64,000 bases of DNA, from contig FCOD02000003.1 of assembly GCA_001544655.2 (NCBI GenBank), positions 310,001 to 374,000 of the forward strand. Reading direction: 5' to 3'. The translations under genes were made by a program, and so were the position numbers. Positions within the stretch are counted from its first letter, which is position 1. Each line of letters opens with the position of its first letter. Below the pieces are notes generated by a model. That model made no database searches, was not told the origin of the DNA, and worked only from the letters and a program-made list of their open reading frames with translations. Source of the stretch: Caballeronia turbans. GTDB lineage: Bacteria > Pseudomonadota > Gammaproteobacteria > Burkholderiales > Burkholderiaceae. Below are positions 1 through 8,688 of this stretch, one piece after another.

Positions 1-953
1 TCGTGATCGCGCAGGCGCTGGTACAACGCATCGCGCGTCAACTTGTAGTCGCCTTCCACAAGCACGGGGAAATACGAGTGATTCGTCGTGCCGGCCGCCA
101 GGCCGGGCAGCGGCACGATACCGTCGACATCGGCGAGCAACGTGCGATACAGCGCGTCGATCTCCTGACGGCGCGCCAGCGCGCGGTCGATGTGCTGGAG
201 CTGGAGCAGGCCGAACGCGGCATTGATCTCGCTCATCTTGCCGTTGATGCCGGCCGCGACCACGGTCGTCTCGTTGACGAAGCCGAAGTTCTTCAGATGA
301 TCGATCCGCTGCTTGACCTTCGCATCCGGACAGACGATCGCGCCGCCCTCGAACGTATTGAAGACTTTTGTCGCGTGGAAGCTCAACACCGACAGGTCGC
401 CGTGCGTCAGGATACTGCCCGCCTCGTTGCGCACGCCGAACGCGTGCGCGGCGTCGTAGATCACCTTCAGGTTGTAGTTGTCGGCGATGGCCTGGATCGC
501 TTCGACGTCGCACGGCTGGCCGTAGCAGTGCACCGGCATGATCGCGGTGGTCTGCGGCGTGATGGCGGCTTCGATCTGGCGCGGATCGAGATTCAGCGTG
601 AGCGGGTCCACGTCGACGAACACCGGCTTGATGCCGTTCCACAGCAGCGAATGCGCGGTCGCGACGAAAGAATACGGCGTCGTGATCACTTCGCCCGTGA
701 TGCGCAGCGCCTGCAACGCGGTGACGAGACCCATCGTGCCGTTCGAAAACAGCGCGAGGTGCTGGACGCCGAGGTATTCGCACAGCGCCTTTTCGAGTTG
801 CTGATGAAACGGGCCGCCATTGGTCAGCGTCTTGTTTTCCCAGATCTTCTCGAGGTACGGAACGAATTCTTCGAGCGGCGGCAGGTGTGGCTGCGTGACG
901 AAGATGCGTTCATCGACGGCGGGTTGCTCGCGAAAGAGAGGAATGGCGCTCAT
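1..953 (-). CDS. DegT/DnrJ/EryC1/StrS-family sugar aminotransferase (3' end outside window)
   Basis: PLP-dependent aminotransferase of the family that aminates keto-sugars on nucleotide carriers. The frame reads through to the window edge, so only the first 317 codons are seen. The start at 953 gives MSAIPLFREQP. The PLP aspartate lies in DAAHAFG (about residue 167) and the Schiff-base lysine in SFHATK (K196), followed by FEGGAI, as expected for an active member. It begins 2 bases after the stop of the TPR/GT41 gene, so the two are probably co-transcribed. The position after fliC-fliD-fliT suggests it makes an amino-sugar donor for flagellin glycosylation; that role is inferred. The exact sugar cannot be told from sequence. 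Confidence 0.85.
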   Translation of the reverse strand, partial: MSAIPLFREQPAVDERIFVTQPHLPPLEEFVPYLEKIWENKTLTNGGPFHQQLEKALCEYLGVQHLALFSNGTMGLVTALQALRITGEVITTPYSFVATAHSLLWNGIKPVFVDVDPLTLNLDPRQIEAAITPQTTAIMPVHCYGQPCDVEAIQAIADNYNLKVIYDAAHAFGVRNEAGSILTHGDLSVLSFHATKVFNTFEGGAIVCPDAKVKQRIDHLKNFGFVNETTVVAAGINGKMSEINAAFGLLQLQHIDRALARRQEIDALYRTLLADVDGIVPLPGLAAGTTNHSYFPVLVEGDYKLTRDALYQRLRDH

Positions 954-955
954 GA

Positions 956-3310
956 TCAACCTTGCGTGGTGGCTGCTGAAGTCGCTGCGGCGGGCGCGGC
1001 GGCGAGAAGTTCGGTATCGAAGGATGCGGCGGGCAGGCCGGCGCACCAGCGCTGCCACATGTGACGAAGCGCATGGCTCATGCTCGTCGCGATCACGTCC
1101 GGACAAAAGCGCGCGGATTGCGAGCAGCGCTCGCGCATGCCGGTGCGCAGGGCGGCGAGCGCATCGACATCGCTCGCGTATGCGACGCTCTTCGCGACGA
1201 ATTCGTCCTTGTCGCGTGCGATAAACGCGTCCAGTCCGACCTGGCTCATCAGGGTGCCGCCCGCGCGGCCCGGCATCGTGTCGCCGAGCAGCGTCAGGGT
1301 CGGCACGCCCATCCACAGCGCATGCAGCGTCGTCGTGCCGCCCGCGTACGGGAACGTGTCGAGACACAGATCGACCTGATGGTGCTGCTGCAGATACACC
1401 GACACATTCGAGCGCTTGTGCAGCGACAGCCGGTTCGCGCCGATGCCTTCCTCCGCAAACCACTTGCTCAGTTCGGCGACGGCGCTGTCGTCGGGCATTG
1501 CGCCCATCAGCATCTTCGAGTCCGGCACGGCATGCAGCACGCGCGCCCACAGCGCGATCACCTCGCGGCGCAACTTCGACACGCGGTTGAAGCTGCCGAA
1601 AGTGACGAAGCCCTTGTGGAGCGCGGGCAGCAGATTGACGGGCGGCGAATTCGGGTCGGGCAGGAACGGCGCGGCCGCCGGCAGAAAGGCGAGTTTCTCG
1701 ACGAACTGGTCGTCGATCGGCGCGAAGTGCGGCGTGCGGTTCGCGAAGTAGTAGTCGATGGCGCCGACGCCCGTCGTCTGCGGATAGCCGATCCACGATG
1801 CCTGGACCGGTGCGGGCTTGCGCGCGAAGGCGCGCAGGCGGTTACGGCCGGTATGCCCCGACAGGTCGATCAGGATATCGATGCCGTCGGCGCGCACTTT
1901 TTCCACGAACGCGTCGTCCGAGACGCCCGAGATCACGTTCCAGCGCGGCGCATGTCCACGCAGACGCTGGGTCGTCGAATCCTCGCGCGCATGAGTGCTG
2001 TACACGTGAATCTCGAGGCTCGGGTCTTTCGCGAGCAGTGCCAGCACCGGTTCGAGGAACGAGGCGACGGCATGGCGGAACAAGTCGCCGGACACGAGGC
2101 CGACGCGCAGCGTCTTGTGCGGATCCTTCGCGTTCGTATGCGGACGCCACAGGCGGCGCGCGGGATCGCCATGACGGCGGTCGAATTCGCGATGTTCGTC
2201 GAAGAGTTCGACGGGCGTCAGATCGGTTCGGTGCGTGAGGCAGAACAGCAGGTTGCTGTGCGAAATGAAGTCGTTCGGGTTGTACTCGAGCGCCTTGCGG
2301 AAGCCGTCTTCGGCACGTGCAATCTGACCGTCGTCGAGCAGCACGACGCCGAGGGCGCTGTGCATGTCGGCGTTCTTCGGGGCCAGTGAGATCGCCCGCT
2401 CGCACACTTCGATGGCTTCGCCGTGGCGGCGCATCGCCGACAGGGACACGCCGAGCACGCGATGCGCTTCGGCGTGGTTCGGGTCGCGCGCGATCACCAG
2501 GCGGCACTCGCGTTCGGCGCCGACATTGTCGCCGCGAACCTGCAGCGCGCTCGCGAGCAGCATGCGTGAATGCTGGTCCGTCACCTCCAGTTCGACGGTG
2601 CGGGTGAGCGGCTCGATGGCTTCGACGTAGCGGCCGTTGGCGTAGAGCGCCAGAGCGAGCGAGCGCTGCGCGGCGACGTGATGCGGATAACGCTCGACGA
2701 GTCCGCGCGCCAGCTTGATCGCTTCTTCGTGGCGGCCCTTGTTGTAAAGCGACGCAAACTGGTTCATGTCCTGCGGCGTCGGATTGCCGCGCTTGCCGGC
2801 GGGCGTTTGCGCTGCGTCGCCTACGGCGTCATCGACGGTCTTGGGCGCGAGGCGCGCGAGATGCGCGGCCTCGGCGAGCACGGCCGCCGCGTAGCCCAAG
2901 GGATGCGACAGGCGCTCGATCAGGCCGTCCATCGCCGGACCGCGCACGCCGCGCTGCTGCGCCATTTCCACGGCGAACCAGGCAGCCTGACTCTGATTAG
3001 TGCGCGCGAGCGCGTCGATATACGAGACCCAGTATTGGCCGTTGTCCGGGCGCAGGCCGAGCACCGTCTCGAACAGCGGCACGGCGTCGCCCGGGCGCTG
3101 CGTCTGGACGAGCAGGACCGCGAGGTTATACAGCACGTCCGCGTGATCCGGCTTGTGGTCGAGAATCGCGCGATAGAGCGCTTCGGCGTCGGCATGATTG
3201 CCGGCGTGATGCTGCTCCAGCGCCGACTGCAGCACGGTCGCGATGTCCTGCTCGAACTGTTGCTCCGGCGTCAGCGTCGTGGCGTCCGGAAGCTGTGTGG
3301 AAATGCTCAT
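956..3310 (-). CDS. TPR protein with O-GlcNAc transferase-like (GT41) domain, putative flagellin glycosyltransferase
   Basis: 784 aa from ATG 3310, chosen because AAGGAG lies about 12 bases upstream; the frame stays open further upstream to 3610 but overlaps fliT. Residues 30-360 are tetratricopeptide repeats (A-x-x-x-Y/L pattern repeated roughly every 34 residues, with a low-complexity break near 150-185). Residues 400-750 are a GT41 catalytic domain with LRVGLVSGDL, DLSGHTG, QASWIGYPQTTG and DTFPYAGGTTTLHALWMG, all typical of bacterial OGT-like enzymes. Such enzymes add GlcNAc or a related sugar to protein serine/threonine in the cytoplasm. Genes of this kind beside fliC/fliD often glycosylate flagellin; that substrate is an inference from position. 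Confidence 0.87.
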   Translation of the reverse strand: MSISTQLPDATTLTPEQQFEQDIATVLQSALEQHHAGNHADAEALYRAILDHKPDHADVLYNLAVLLVQTQRPGDAVPLFETVLGLRPDNGQYWVSYIDALARTNQSQAAWFAVEMAQQRGVRGPAMDGLIERLSHPLGYAAAVLAEAAHLARLAPKTVDDAVGDAAQTPAGKRGNPTPQDMNQFASLYNKGRHEEAIKLARGLVERYPHHVAAQRSLALALYANGRYVEAIEPLTRTVELEVTDQHSRMLLASALQVRGDNVGAERECRLVIARDPNHAEAHRVLGVSLSAMRRHGEAIEVCERAISLAPKNADMHSALGVVLLDDGQIARAEDGFRKALEYNPNDFISHSNLLFCLTHRTDLTPVELFDEHREFDRRHGDPARRLWRPHTNAKDPHKTLRVGLVSGDLFRHAVASFLEPVLALLAKDPSLEIHVYSTHAREDSTTQRLRGHAPRWNVISGVSDDAFVEKVRADGIDILIDLSGHTGRNRLRAFARKPAPVQASWIGYPQTTGVGAIDYYFANRTPHFAPIDDQFVEKLAFLPAAAPFLPDPNSPPVNLLPALHKGFVTFGSFNRVSKLRREVIALWARVLHAVPDSKMLMGAMPDDSAVAELSKWFAEEGIGANRLSLHKRSNVSVYLQQHHQVDLCLDTFPYAGGTTTLHALWMGVPTLTLLGDTMPGRAGGTLMSQVGLDAFIARDKDEFVAKSVAYASDVDALAALRTGMRERCSQSARFCPDVIATSMSHALRHMWQRWCAGLPAASFDTELLAAAPAAATSAATTQG

Positions 3311-3572
3311 GGTCTGGGCGTGCTCCTTGCGATTGAACTGATTATCCAAGCGAGGTCGCCAAACCGAAGCGCGGAGATGAACCCGAAAGCCGCCGCAATT
3401 CAGCGGATCGTCGGCGGGGGCGTTGACGGCGCTGCCGCGGCGCGGGCACGGGCAGGTCGTCCCGAAGGAGGCGGCGCAATCGCCGTCACGGCCGCAGCCG
3501 CGTGCATCGTCGGGGCGTAAAAATGCCCGCATGAAGCGGGCACGGCGGAAACAAAACGATGCGCGGTGACGT

Positions 3573-3872
3573 CTAGAACCGTGCGCCTTGCTGATAACGG
3601 TTTGCCGCATTCACGCGCGTCATCGCCGCGTGATATTCGGTGGCGAGTCCGGTGCGGATTGCACTCGCGTGCGCGAGCACGGCGGCGTCGATGCCTTGAA
3701 TCTCCCTGATCTTCGCGAGCGCCTGCGGGCCCTGCTCGCGCGTCAGCGCACGCAAGAGCGGCGTGCGCGCGGCATCGAGTTCCGCTGCGCGCGGCCAGTC
3801 CGCGAGCGTGGCCGCCGCCTCCATGTCCTTCGTCAGTGCGAACAGTTGTTCGACGAGTGCATCCTGGTTCAT
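3573..3872 (-). CDS. fliT: Flagellar export chaperone FliT
   Basis: 99 aa, a mostly helical small protein with the FliT pattern: an N-terminal LVEQLFALTKDMEAAA helix and a charged middle (WPRAAELDAARTPLLRAL). FliT family members bind the C terminus of FliD and keep it export-competent; in enterics FliT also binds FlhD4C2 and damps class II expression. It sits 18 bases downstream of fliD on the same strand, the usual fliD-(fliS)-fliT order. No fliS lies between fliD and fliT here. The call rests on length, composition and position, since the family is weakly conserved. Confidence 0.8.
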   Translation of the reverse strand: MNQDALVEQLFALTKDMEAAATLADWPRAAELDAARTPLLRALTREQGPQALAKIREIQGIDAAVLAHASAIRTGLATEYHAAMTRVNAANRYQQGARF

Positions 3873-3890
3873 CGTGTCGGTTCCCGGGTC

Positions 3891-5453
3891 TTAGGACTTG
3901 TTGGTCGCCATGGCGCCCGCGCTGTTCGTGCCGCCGAAAAGCGCCGTCAGGTACTGCGTGTTCTGGTTCATGTTCGCCATCAGCGTATTGAGCGCCGTGA
4001 ACTGCGCATTGTAGTCCGACGTGAGTTGCGCCGCATAGTTGGTCAACGTCGTCTGCTGCGTCGAGATGTTGGCGAGATCCTTGTTGATCGAGTCGGTCTC
4101 GGACGTGAGCAGGCCGTTCGGTCCGAGATAGCTCGTGATCTTGTCGGTCAACTGCGCACCGACGCCGTTGATCGCGTTGAAGAGCTGCGACACGCCGGTC
4201 GCATTGTTCGTCAGCGCGCTGTTGAGCTTGTCGGTGTCGATGGTCAGGGTGCCGGCCGGCTGCTCCGCTGTTGCATCGAGCGACGAAACCTGGTTGATGC
4301 CGAGCGACGCCAGCGAGATCGAGCCGCTGCCTTTGCCGACCGCGCTGCCGATGATCGCGGAAAGCTGGTTCTTGATCGTGTTGACCGCGGAGTTGCCGAG
4401 CAGCACGCCGCCCTGCGAGCCGACCGACGCGGTGCTGTCGAACGAGGTATAGGAGCTGATCGTCGAGACGACCGTGTTGTACAGGTTGACGAAGTTCGAG
4501 ATCGCGCTCGAAATCGACGACGTGTCCTGCGTGACGGTTACCGTCTGCGTGCTCGCGGGCGTCGTCACGGCCGCCGACGTGAGGTTCAGCGTCACGCCCT
4601 TGATCGCGCTCGTGACCGTATTGCTCGAGCTCGTGCCCGAGACGCCGCCGACCTTGTACATCGCGTCCTGCGCGGAGGCGCTTTGAGACCAGCCGTTGCT
4701 GACGGATGCGTCCGAGATCGTGGAAGCCGCGCCGTTCTGCCCGGCCGTCGATGAGACCGCGAGCTTGTTCAGGTCGCTGCCGTCCGCCGCGCCGCTGATC
4801 GTGGTCGAGATGACGTTCGAGGCGCCCGTCGTCGTGGAGTTGAGCACGAGGTGCTGGCCGTCGGTGCCCGTCACGATGGTCGCGCTCACGCCCGGGTTGC
4901 CCGACGCGTTGTTGATGGCGGCGGCGATGCCCGAGAGCGTGTTGTTGCTGCTCGTGATGTTGATCGACATCGACTTGGAGCCGACGGTGATCTGCATCGT
5001 GCCGGTGCCGAGGTGCTTGTCCGTCGTGAAGCCGGTCGAGGTCAGCGATTGCGCCTTCGCGATCTGCGAGACCGTCACGTCGTAGCTGCCTGCCACGGCG
5101 CCGGTGGCGCCCGTCGCGGTGATGCCCGTGCCGGTCACGTTGGTCGTGAACGTCGACATCAGCGAACCGTCGGTCAGGCTCGTCATCGTGGTCTGAAGCG
5201 TCGAAAGCGCCGACGACAGCGTGCCGATCGCCGAAAGCTTCGTGTTGTCGTTCGTTTGCGCGGCGGCCAGGGATGCGCTTTGGCCGGCCGTTTTCGCGTT
5301 CACCATCGCCGTGACCAGCGAATTGACATCCATCGACGAGTTACCGGTCGCGCCGCTGATGATGGATTGCGCTGCTTCGGCAAGCGCCGCGTTTGCAGCC
5401 GCCTGGGTCTGCGCGGCGGTCGCCGCCGTGGTGGTCGTACTGATCGTGGACAT
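3891..5453 (-). CDS. fliD: Flagellar hook-associated protein 2 (filament cap) FliD
   Basis: 520 aa. It forms the cap at the filament tip and helps flagellin subunits polymerise. N-terminal FliD_N region about 25-130 (SMDVNSLVTAMVNAKTAGQ, then the coiled FLA-type stretch LQTTMTSLTDGSLMSTF); C-terminal FliD_C about 250-500 ending with LFGGTNSAGAMATNKS. The protein is Ser/Thr/Ala rich with almost no cysteine, as normal for exported axial proteins. The ATG at 5453 is the first in frame. An unusually long 12-bp inverted repeat lies in its leader (5529-5566), between it and the fliC terminator hairpin. Co-transcription with fliT is likely. Confidence 0.95.
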   Translation of the reverse strand: MSTISTTTTAATAAQTQAAANAALAEAAQSIISGATGNSSMDVNSLVTAMVNAKTAGQSASLAAAQTNDNTKLSAIGTLSSALSTLQTTMTSLTDGSLMSTFTTNVTGTGITATGATGAVAGSYDVTVSQIAKAQSLTSTGFTTDKHLGTGTMQITVGSKSMSINITSSNNTLSGIAAAINNASGNPGVSATIVTGTDGQHLVLNSTTTGASNVISTTISGAADGSDLNKLAVSSTAGQNGAASTISDASVSNGWSQSASAQDAMYKVGGVSGTSSSNTVTSAIKGVTLNLTSAAVTTPASTQTVTVTQDTSSISSAISNFVNLYNTVVSTISSYTSFDSTASVGSQGGVLLGNSAVNTIKNQLSAIIGSAVGKGSGSISLASLGINQVSSLDATAEQPAGTLTIDTDKLNSALTNNATGVSQLFNAINGVGAQLTDKITSYLGPNGLLTSETDSINKDLANISTQQTTLTNYAAQLTSDYNAQFTALNTLMANMNQNTQYLTALFGGTNSAGAMATNKS

Positions 5454-5528
5454 CGGGTAACTCCGTGTATCGCGCTGTCGATTGGATGCGCGTGATCGCA
5501 GTCAACTGCTCGTTGCGGGAAACAACCT

Positions 5529-5566
5529 CTTGCGTGTGCGTTCGTGAGTACGGGCGCACACGCAAG
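5529..5566. repeat. Inverted repeat in the fliD leader
   Basis: Perfect 12-bp arms CTTGCGTGTGCG (5529-5540) and CGCACACGCAAG (5555-5566) with a 14-base loop, 75 bp upstream of the fliD start. There is no T-tract after either arm, so it does not look like a simple intrinsic terminator. It could be a regulatory RNA hairpin in the fliD leader or an operator. Confidence 0.6.
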
Positions 5567-5597
5567 CGGTCGAAACGCGGCTTCGTCGCCGTGACGG

Positions 5598-5637
5598 CCC
5601 GACGCCGGATCTTCGAAATCGAAGATCCGGCGTCGGG
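5598..5637 (-). terminator. Long hairpin just after fliC
   Basis: Perfect 19-bp inverted repeat (arms 5598-5616 and 5619-5637, only a 2-base gap) starting 19 bases after the fliC stop codon. The stem is stable and GC-rich, but no T-tract follows on the minus strand, so it may be a 3' stabilising stem for the abundant fliC mRNA as well as, or instead of, a terminator. Confidence 0.7.
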
Positions 5638-5656
5638 TGCTGCCTGGGCGGATTGC

Positions 5657-6817
5657 TTAGCCGAGGAGCTTCAGAACTTGCTGCGGCAGCGAGTTCGCTT
5701 GCGCGAGCACCGAGATACCAGCCTGTTGCAGCACCTGCGCCTTGCTGAGGTTCGCCGTTTCCTGCGCGAAGTTCGCGTCGGTGATCTGCGATTGAGCCGA
5801 CGACAGATCGGTCGATTCAGCCTGCTGCGACGACGCGATTGCGCTCAGACGGTTCTGGGCGGCACCCAGCGTCGCCTGCACGTTGTTGAGCGTCTGCAGC
5901 GCGTTGTCGATCGAGACCAGCGCGACGTTGGCACCCGTCGTCGTGCTGATGTCGAGGTTCGCCACCGTGTCCGGCGTGTTGATCTTGTTGATCGACTTCG
6001 TCAGGTCGGCGATCGCGGAGCTCACGGCCGCGCCCATCGAACCGGCGACGCCCGAGCTGAACGACAGCGTGTTTTCATGCGGCGCTGCAGCCGTGCCCGT
6101 GCCCGCGGTGCCCGTGCCGAAGATGGCCGAGACAGCGGTCGAGTTCAGCGCGACGTTGTTCTGGTCGGTGAACGTGAAGCCGCCCTTGCCGTCCGACAGC
6201 ACGTTGATCGAGGTGATCGCCGCGCCGGAAGACGTGTAGCCGCCGCCCGTCGTCAGCGACAGGTTGGAGAACGTGCCGAGCGTGTTGCCCTTCTGAACCA
6301 TGCCGCCGCCGAGCGAATTCGCGCCCATGTCCTGGCTCAGGTCCAGGTTGATCGTCTGACCGACGTTCGCGCCGACCTGGAAGCTCAGGCTGCCAGCGGA
6401 GCCGTCCAGAATGTTCCGGCCGTTGTACGTCGTCTGCGAAGCGATACGGTTCACTTCAGCGATCTGCTGCGACACTTCCTTCTGCAGCGAAGCCTGGTCG
6501 CTCGACGAGAGCGAACCGCTGGCGGCTTGCACGGCCAGCGTACGGATACGCTGCAGGCTGGAGGTCATCGACGAGAGCGCGCTCGAAGCCGTTTGCGCAA
6601 TCGACACACCGTCGTTCGCGTTCGAAACGCCCTGGTTCAGGCCGTTGATCTGCGTTTGCATCCGGTTCGAGATCGCGAGGCCGGCAGCATCGTCAGCAGC
6701 GCTGTTGATGCGCTTGCCCGACGACAGGCGGGTGATGGCCGACGACAGCGCGCTCTGCGTGCTGTTGAGGTTCTGCTGGGCAACCAGCGAGTTGATATTG
6801 CTATTGATACCGATCAT
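5657..6817 (-). CDS. fliC: Flagellin FliC
   Basis: 386 aa filament subunit. The N-terminal D0/D1 coil is the classic flagellin pattern (INSNINSLVAQQNLNSTQ, then LSSGKRINSAADDAAGLAIS near 32-51). The C-terminal D1/D0 coil ends with AGISVLAQANSLPQQVLKLL. The central part (about 180-290) is variable and Gly/Ser/Thr rich, the surface-exposed region where O-glycosylation would occur. The start at 6817 has AGGAG 7 bases upstream. It has its own sigma-28 promoter (6915-6941) and a long hairpin downstream, so it is probably a mostly monocistronic message. The downstream OGT-like gene makes it a candidate glycoprotein. Confidence 0.97.
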   Translation of the reverse strand: MIGINSNINSLVAQQNLNSTQSALSSAITRLSSGKRINSAADDAAGLAISNRMQTQINGLNQGVSNANDGVSIAQTASSALSSMTSSLQRIRTLAVQAASGSLSSSDQASLQKEVSQQIAEVNRIASQTTYNGRNILDGSAGSLSFQVGANVGQTINLDLSQDMGANSLGGGMVQKGNTLGTFSNLSLTTGGGYTSSGAAITSINVLSDGKGGFTFTDQNNVALNSTAVSAIFGTGTAGTGTAAAPHENTLSFSSGVAGSMGAAVSSAIADLTKSINKINTPDTVANLDISTTTGANVALVSIDNALQTLNNVQATLGAAQNRLSAIASSQQAESTDLSSAQSQITDANFAQETANLSKAQVLQQAGISVLAQANSLPQQVLKLLG

Positions 6818-6914
6818 TTTTTGCTCTCCTGGGAGACTTTGTATGGCTTTGGCTTTGGCACCGAGTGTTGCCTGGCGGTCCTGCGCTCGGTGATAGCCGG
6901 CCGCCTACTTGTGG

Positions 6915-6941
6915 TTATCGGGCCCCTCGAAAAAAACTTAA
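6915..6941 (-). promoter_or_regulatory. Sigma-28 (FliA) promoter of fliC
   Basis: On the minus strand TTAAGTTT, an 11-base spacer and CCCGATAA. This differs from the enteric FliA consensus (TAAAGTTT-N11-GCCGATAA) at one base in each box and has exact spacing. Predicted start about 6908, giving a leader of roughly 90 bases before fliC. Confidence 0.8.
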
Positions 6942-7062
6942 GGCCCCGCGCAAACGATTTGTGTAATGAATGCGTTCGTAAGCCTGCGGAAGCTCGCCGG
7001 GCAAGGCACCGCTTTCCCGCGTATCCTTTTTCGTCCGTCCTTTTCGCGCATTCGGAGCACAC

Positions 7063-8013
7063 ATGCAGACACGCAGCATCGGCACATCGGAACTGAAAGT
7101 CGCGCCGCTCGTCTTCGGCGGCAACGTGTTCGGCTGGACCGCCGACGAGCGCACGTCGTTCTCGATCCTCGACGCGTTCGTCGATCACGGCCTGAATTTC
7201 ATCGACACTGCCGACGTCTATTCCGCCTGGGTGGACGGCCACCAAGGCGGCGAATCGGAGACGATCATCGGCAAGTGGTTCAAGGAAAGCGGCAAGCGTC
7301 ACAAAGTCGTGCTCGCGACGAAAGTGGGCAAGCTCTCCACGCGCGCCGGGCTGACGGCGGCCAACATCGCGGCGGCCGTCGACGATTCGCTGAGGCGCCT
7401 GAAAACCGATTACATCGACGTCTACTTCTCTCATTACGACGACGAGAACACGCCGCTCGATGAAACGCTCGCCGCGTATCAGCAGCTCATCAAGGCGGGA
7501 AAGGTGAGGGTGATCGGCGCGTCGAACTACTGGGGCGAGCGGCTGGACGCGGCGTTGAACCTCGCGAAGGAGTCGGGCTTGCCGGCCTATCAGATCCTTC
7601 AGCCCGAATACAACCTCTACGATCGCGAAGAGTACGAAACCGGTCTGGAGCCGGTGGCGACACGGCACAAGATCGCGGTCGTGCCGTACTACGCGCTTGC
7701 GAGCGGCTTTCTGTCGGGCAAGTACCGGTCGAAGGAAGACACGCTGCACAAGACACGCGGCTCGCGCGTCGAAAAATATCTGAACCCGCGCGGCTTCAGG
7801 ATTCTCGATGCGCTCGACGAAGTCGCGAAGCGCAACGACACGACGCCCGCGACCGTCGCGCTCGCATGGATGATCGCGCGCCCGAGCGTGACGGCGCCGA
7901 TCGCCAGCGCCACGTCGGTCGCGCAACTGAAAAGCCTCGCCGCCGCGACGCGCCTGCGACTCGCCGCCGACGACATCCAGCTCCTCGACGAAGCCAGCGC
8001 GTGGCAGAAATAA
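7063..8013 (+). CDS. Aldo/keto reductase
   Basis: 316 aa NAD(P)H-dependent oxidoreductase with the TIM-barrel aldo/keto reductase fold. The catalytic tetrad is visible: Asp in FIDTADVY, Tyr of the same motif, Lys in VLATKVG and His in VYFSHYDD. The GASNYWGERL and cofactor-side APIASAT motifs follow near 150 and 285. It resembles the YajO/Tas-like bacterial group, but the substrate cannot be deduced. It is divergent from fliC, with 245 bases between the starts. Nothing ties it to motility other than position. Confidence 0.9.
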   Translation: MQTRSIGTSELKVAPLVFGGNVFGWTADERTSFSILDAFVDHGLNFIDTADVYSAWVDGHQGGESETIIGKWFKESGKRHKVVLATKVGKLSTRAGLTAANIAAAVDDSLRRLKTDYIDVYFSHYDDENTPLDETLAAYQQLIKAGKVRVIGASNYWGERLDAALNLAKESGLPAYQILQPEYNLYDREEYETGLEPVATRHKIAVVPYYALASGFLSGKYRSKEDTLHKTRGSRVEKYLNPRGFRILDALDEVAKRNDTTPATVALAWMIARPSVTAPIASATSVAQLKSLAAATRLRLAADDIQLLDEASAWQK

Positions 8014-8361
8014 ATCTGTTGCATCAATGAGTTGGATGGATCGGGGGAGTTGGCAGTGGCGCGGTGTTCTGGTAACATCGCGCCCGAATCGAGAAATGTG
8101 CCCGATTTCATGCCTTCGCCTCTGAAAATGACAACGTCAACGAGCAGCGGCGAACGGCTCCGAAACGCGCCTTCGTGTGGTTCTTTCGAAAGCGCATGCC
8201 GCTTCCGCGGCTGAATCCCAACGCTCTCTTTTCCGGCCTCCGTGGCCGCTTTGCTCGTGTCCGTCGCGCCGTTTCGTGTCCGGCGGACGATCGGAGTGCC
8301 GGGGCGCGGCAGCTCGTAACGTCGCGCGCTTGAAAATACGTTTAGCAAACTCAGGATTTAC
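8014..8361. other. 348-base leader region upstream of rpsU
   Basis: No convincing gene. It contains a good sigma-70-like promoter at 8050-8078, which would give rpsU an unusually long leader (about 275 bases). Short open frames here lack codon bias and ribosome sites. I see no clear terminator for the aldo/keto reductase gene. Confidence 0.5.
8050..8078 (+). promoter_or_regulatory. Putative sigma-70 promoter for rpsU
   Basis: TTGGCA (8050-8055), a 17-base spacer and TAACAT (8073-8078): five of six and four of six matches to consensus with optimal spacing. Expected start near 8085. Confidence 0.5.
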
Positions 8362-8574
8362 ATGACCACTATCGTCCTCAAAGAAAACGAGCCGTTCGAT
8401 GTCGCGATTCGGCGTTTCCGCCGCACCATCGAGCGCAATGGCCTGATCGCCGAACTGCGCGAGCGCCAGTCGTACGAAAAGCCGACCACCGAGCGCAAGC
8501 GCAAGAAGGCCGCCGCTGTCGCGCGCCTGCGCAAGCGCCTGCGCAGCCAGATGCTGCCGAAGAAGATGCACTAA
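8362..8574 (+). CDS. rpsU: 30S ribosomal protein S21
   Basis: 70 aa, very basic. S21 sits at the 30S platform near the anti-Shine-Dalgarno and helps initiation. The family core is clear: [20 protein letters not shown], then the [18 protein letters not shown] tail. Length matches the family (about 70). It stands alone here rather than in the enteric rpsU-dnaG-rpoD operon, which is usual in Burkholderia (several have more than one S21 copy). A strong bidirectional terminator follows at 8619-8659. Confidence 0.97.
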   Translation: MTTIVLKENEPFDVAIRRFRRTIERNGLIAELRERQSYEKPTTERKRKKAAAVARLRKRLRSQMLPKKMH

Positions 8575-8618
8575 GCGCCTTTCGCGGGCGAGGATTTTCG
8601 GGTCCTCACCCGCATGGC

Positions 8619-8659
8619 AAAACGGCGGTGCGACCCGTAAGGGCGCACCGCCGTTTTGT
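8619..8659. terminator. Bidirectional intrinsic terminator between rpsU and the converging gene
   Basis: Perfect 14-bp stem AAAACGGCGGTGCG (8619-8632) / CGCACCGCCGTTTT (8644-8657) with an 11-base loop. A/T at the stem ends gives a U-run in both directions, suiting convergent rpsU and the gene ending at 8689. Confidence 0.85.
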
Positions 8660-8688
8660 TTGTGCCTCGAACTACAGGATTGCAGGCG

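Noticed and set aside
6856-6872. TGGCAC and TTGCC resembling a sigma-54 promoter upstream of the aldo/keto reductase gene
   Set aside because: The spacing between the GG and GC elements is one base too long for sigma-54 and the last base of the -12 box is wrong.
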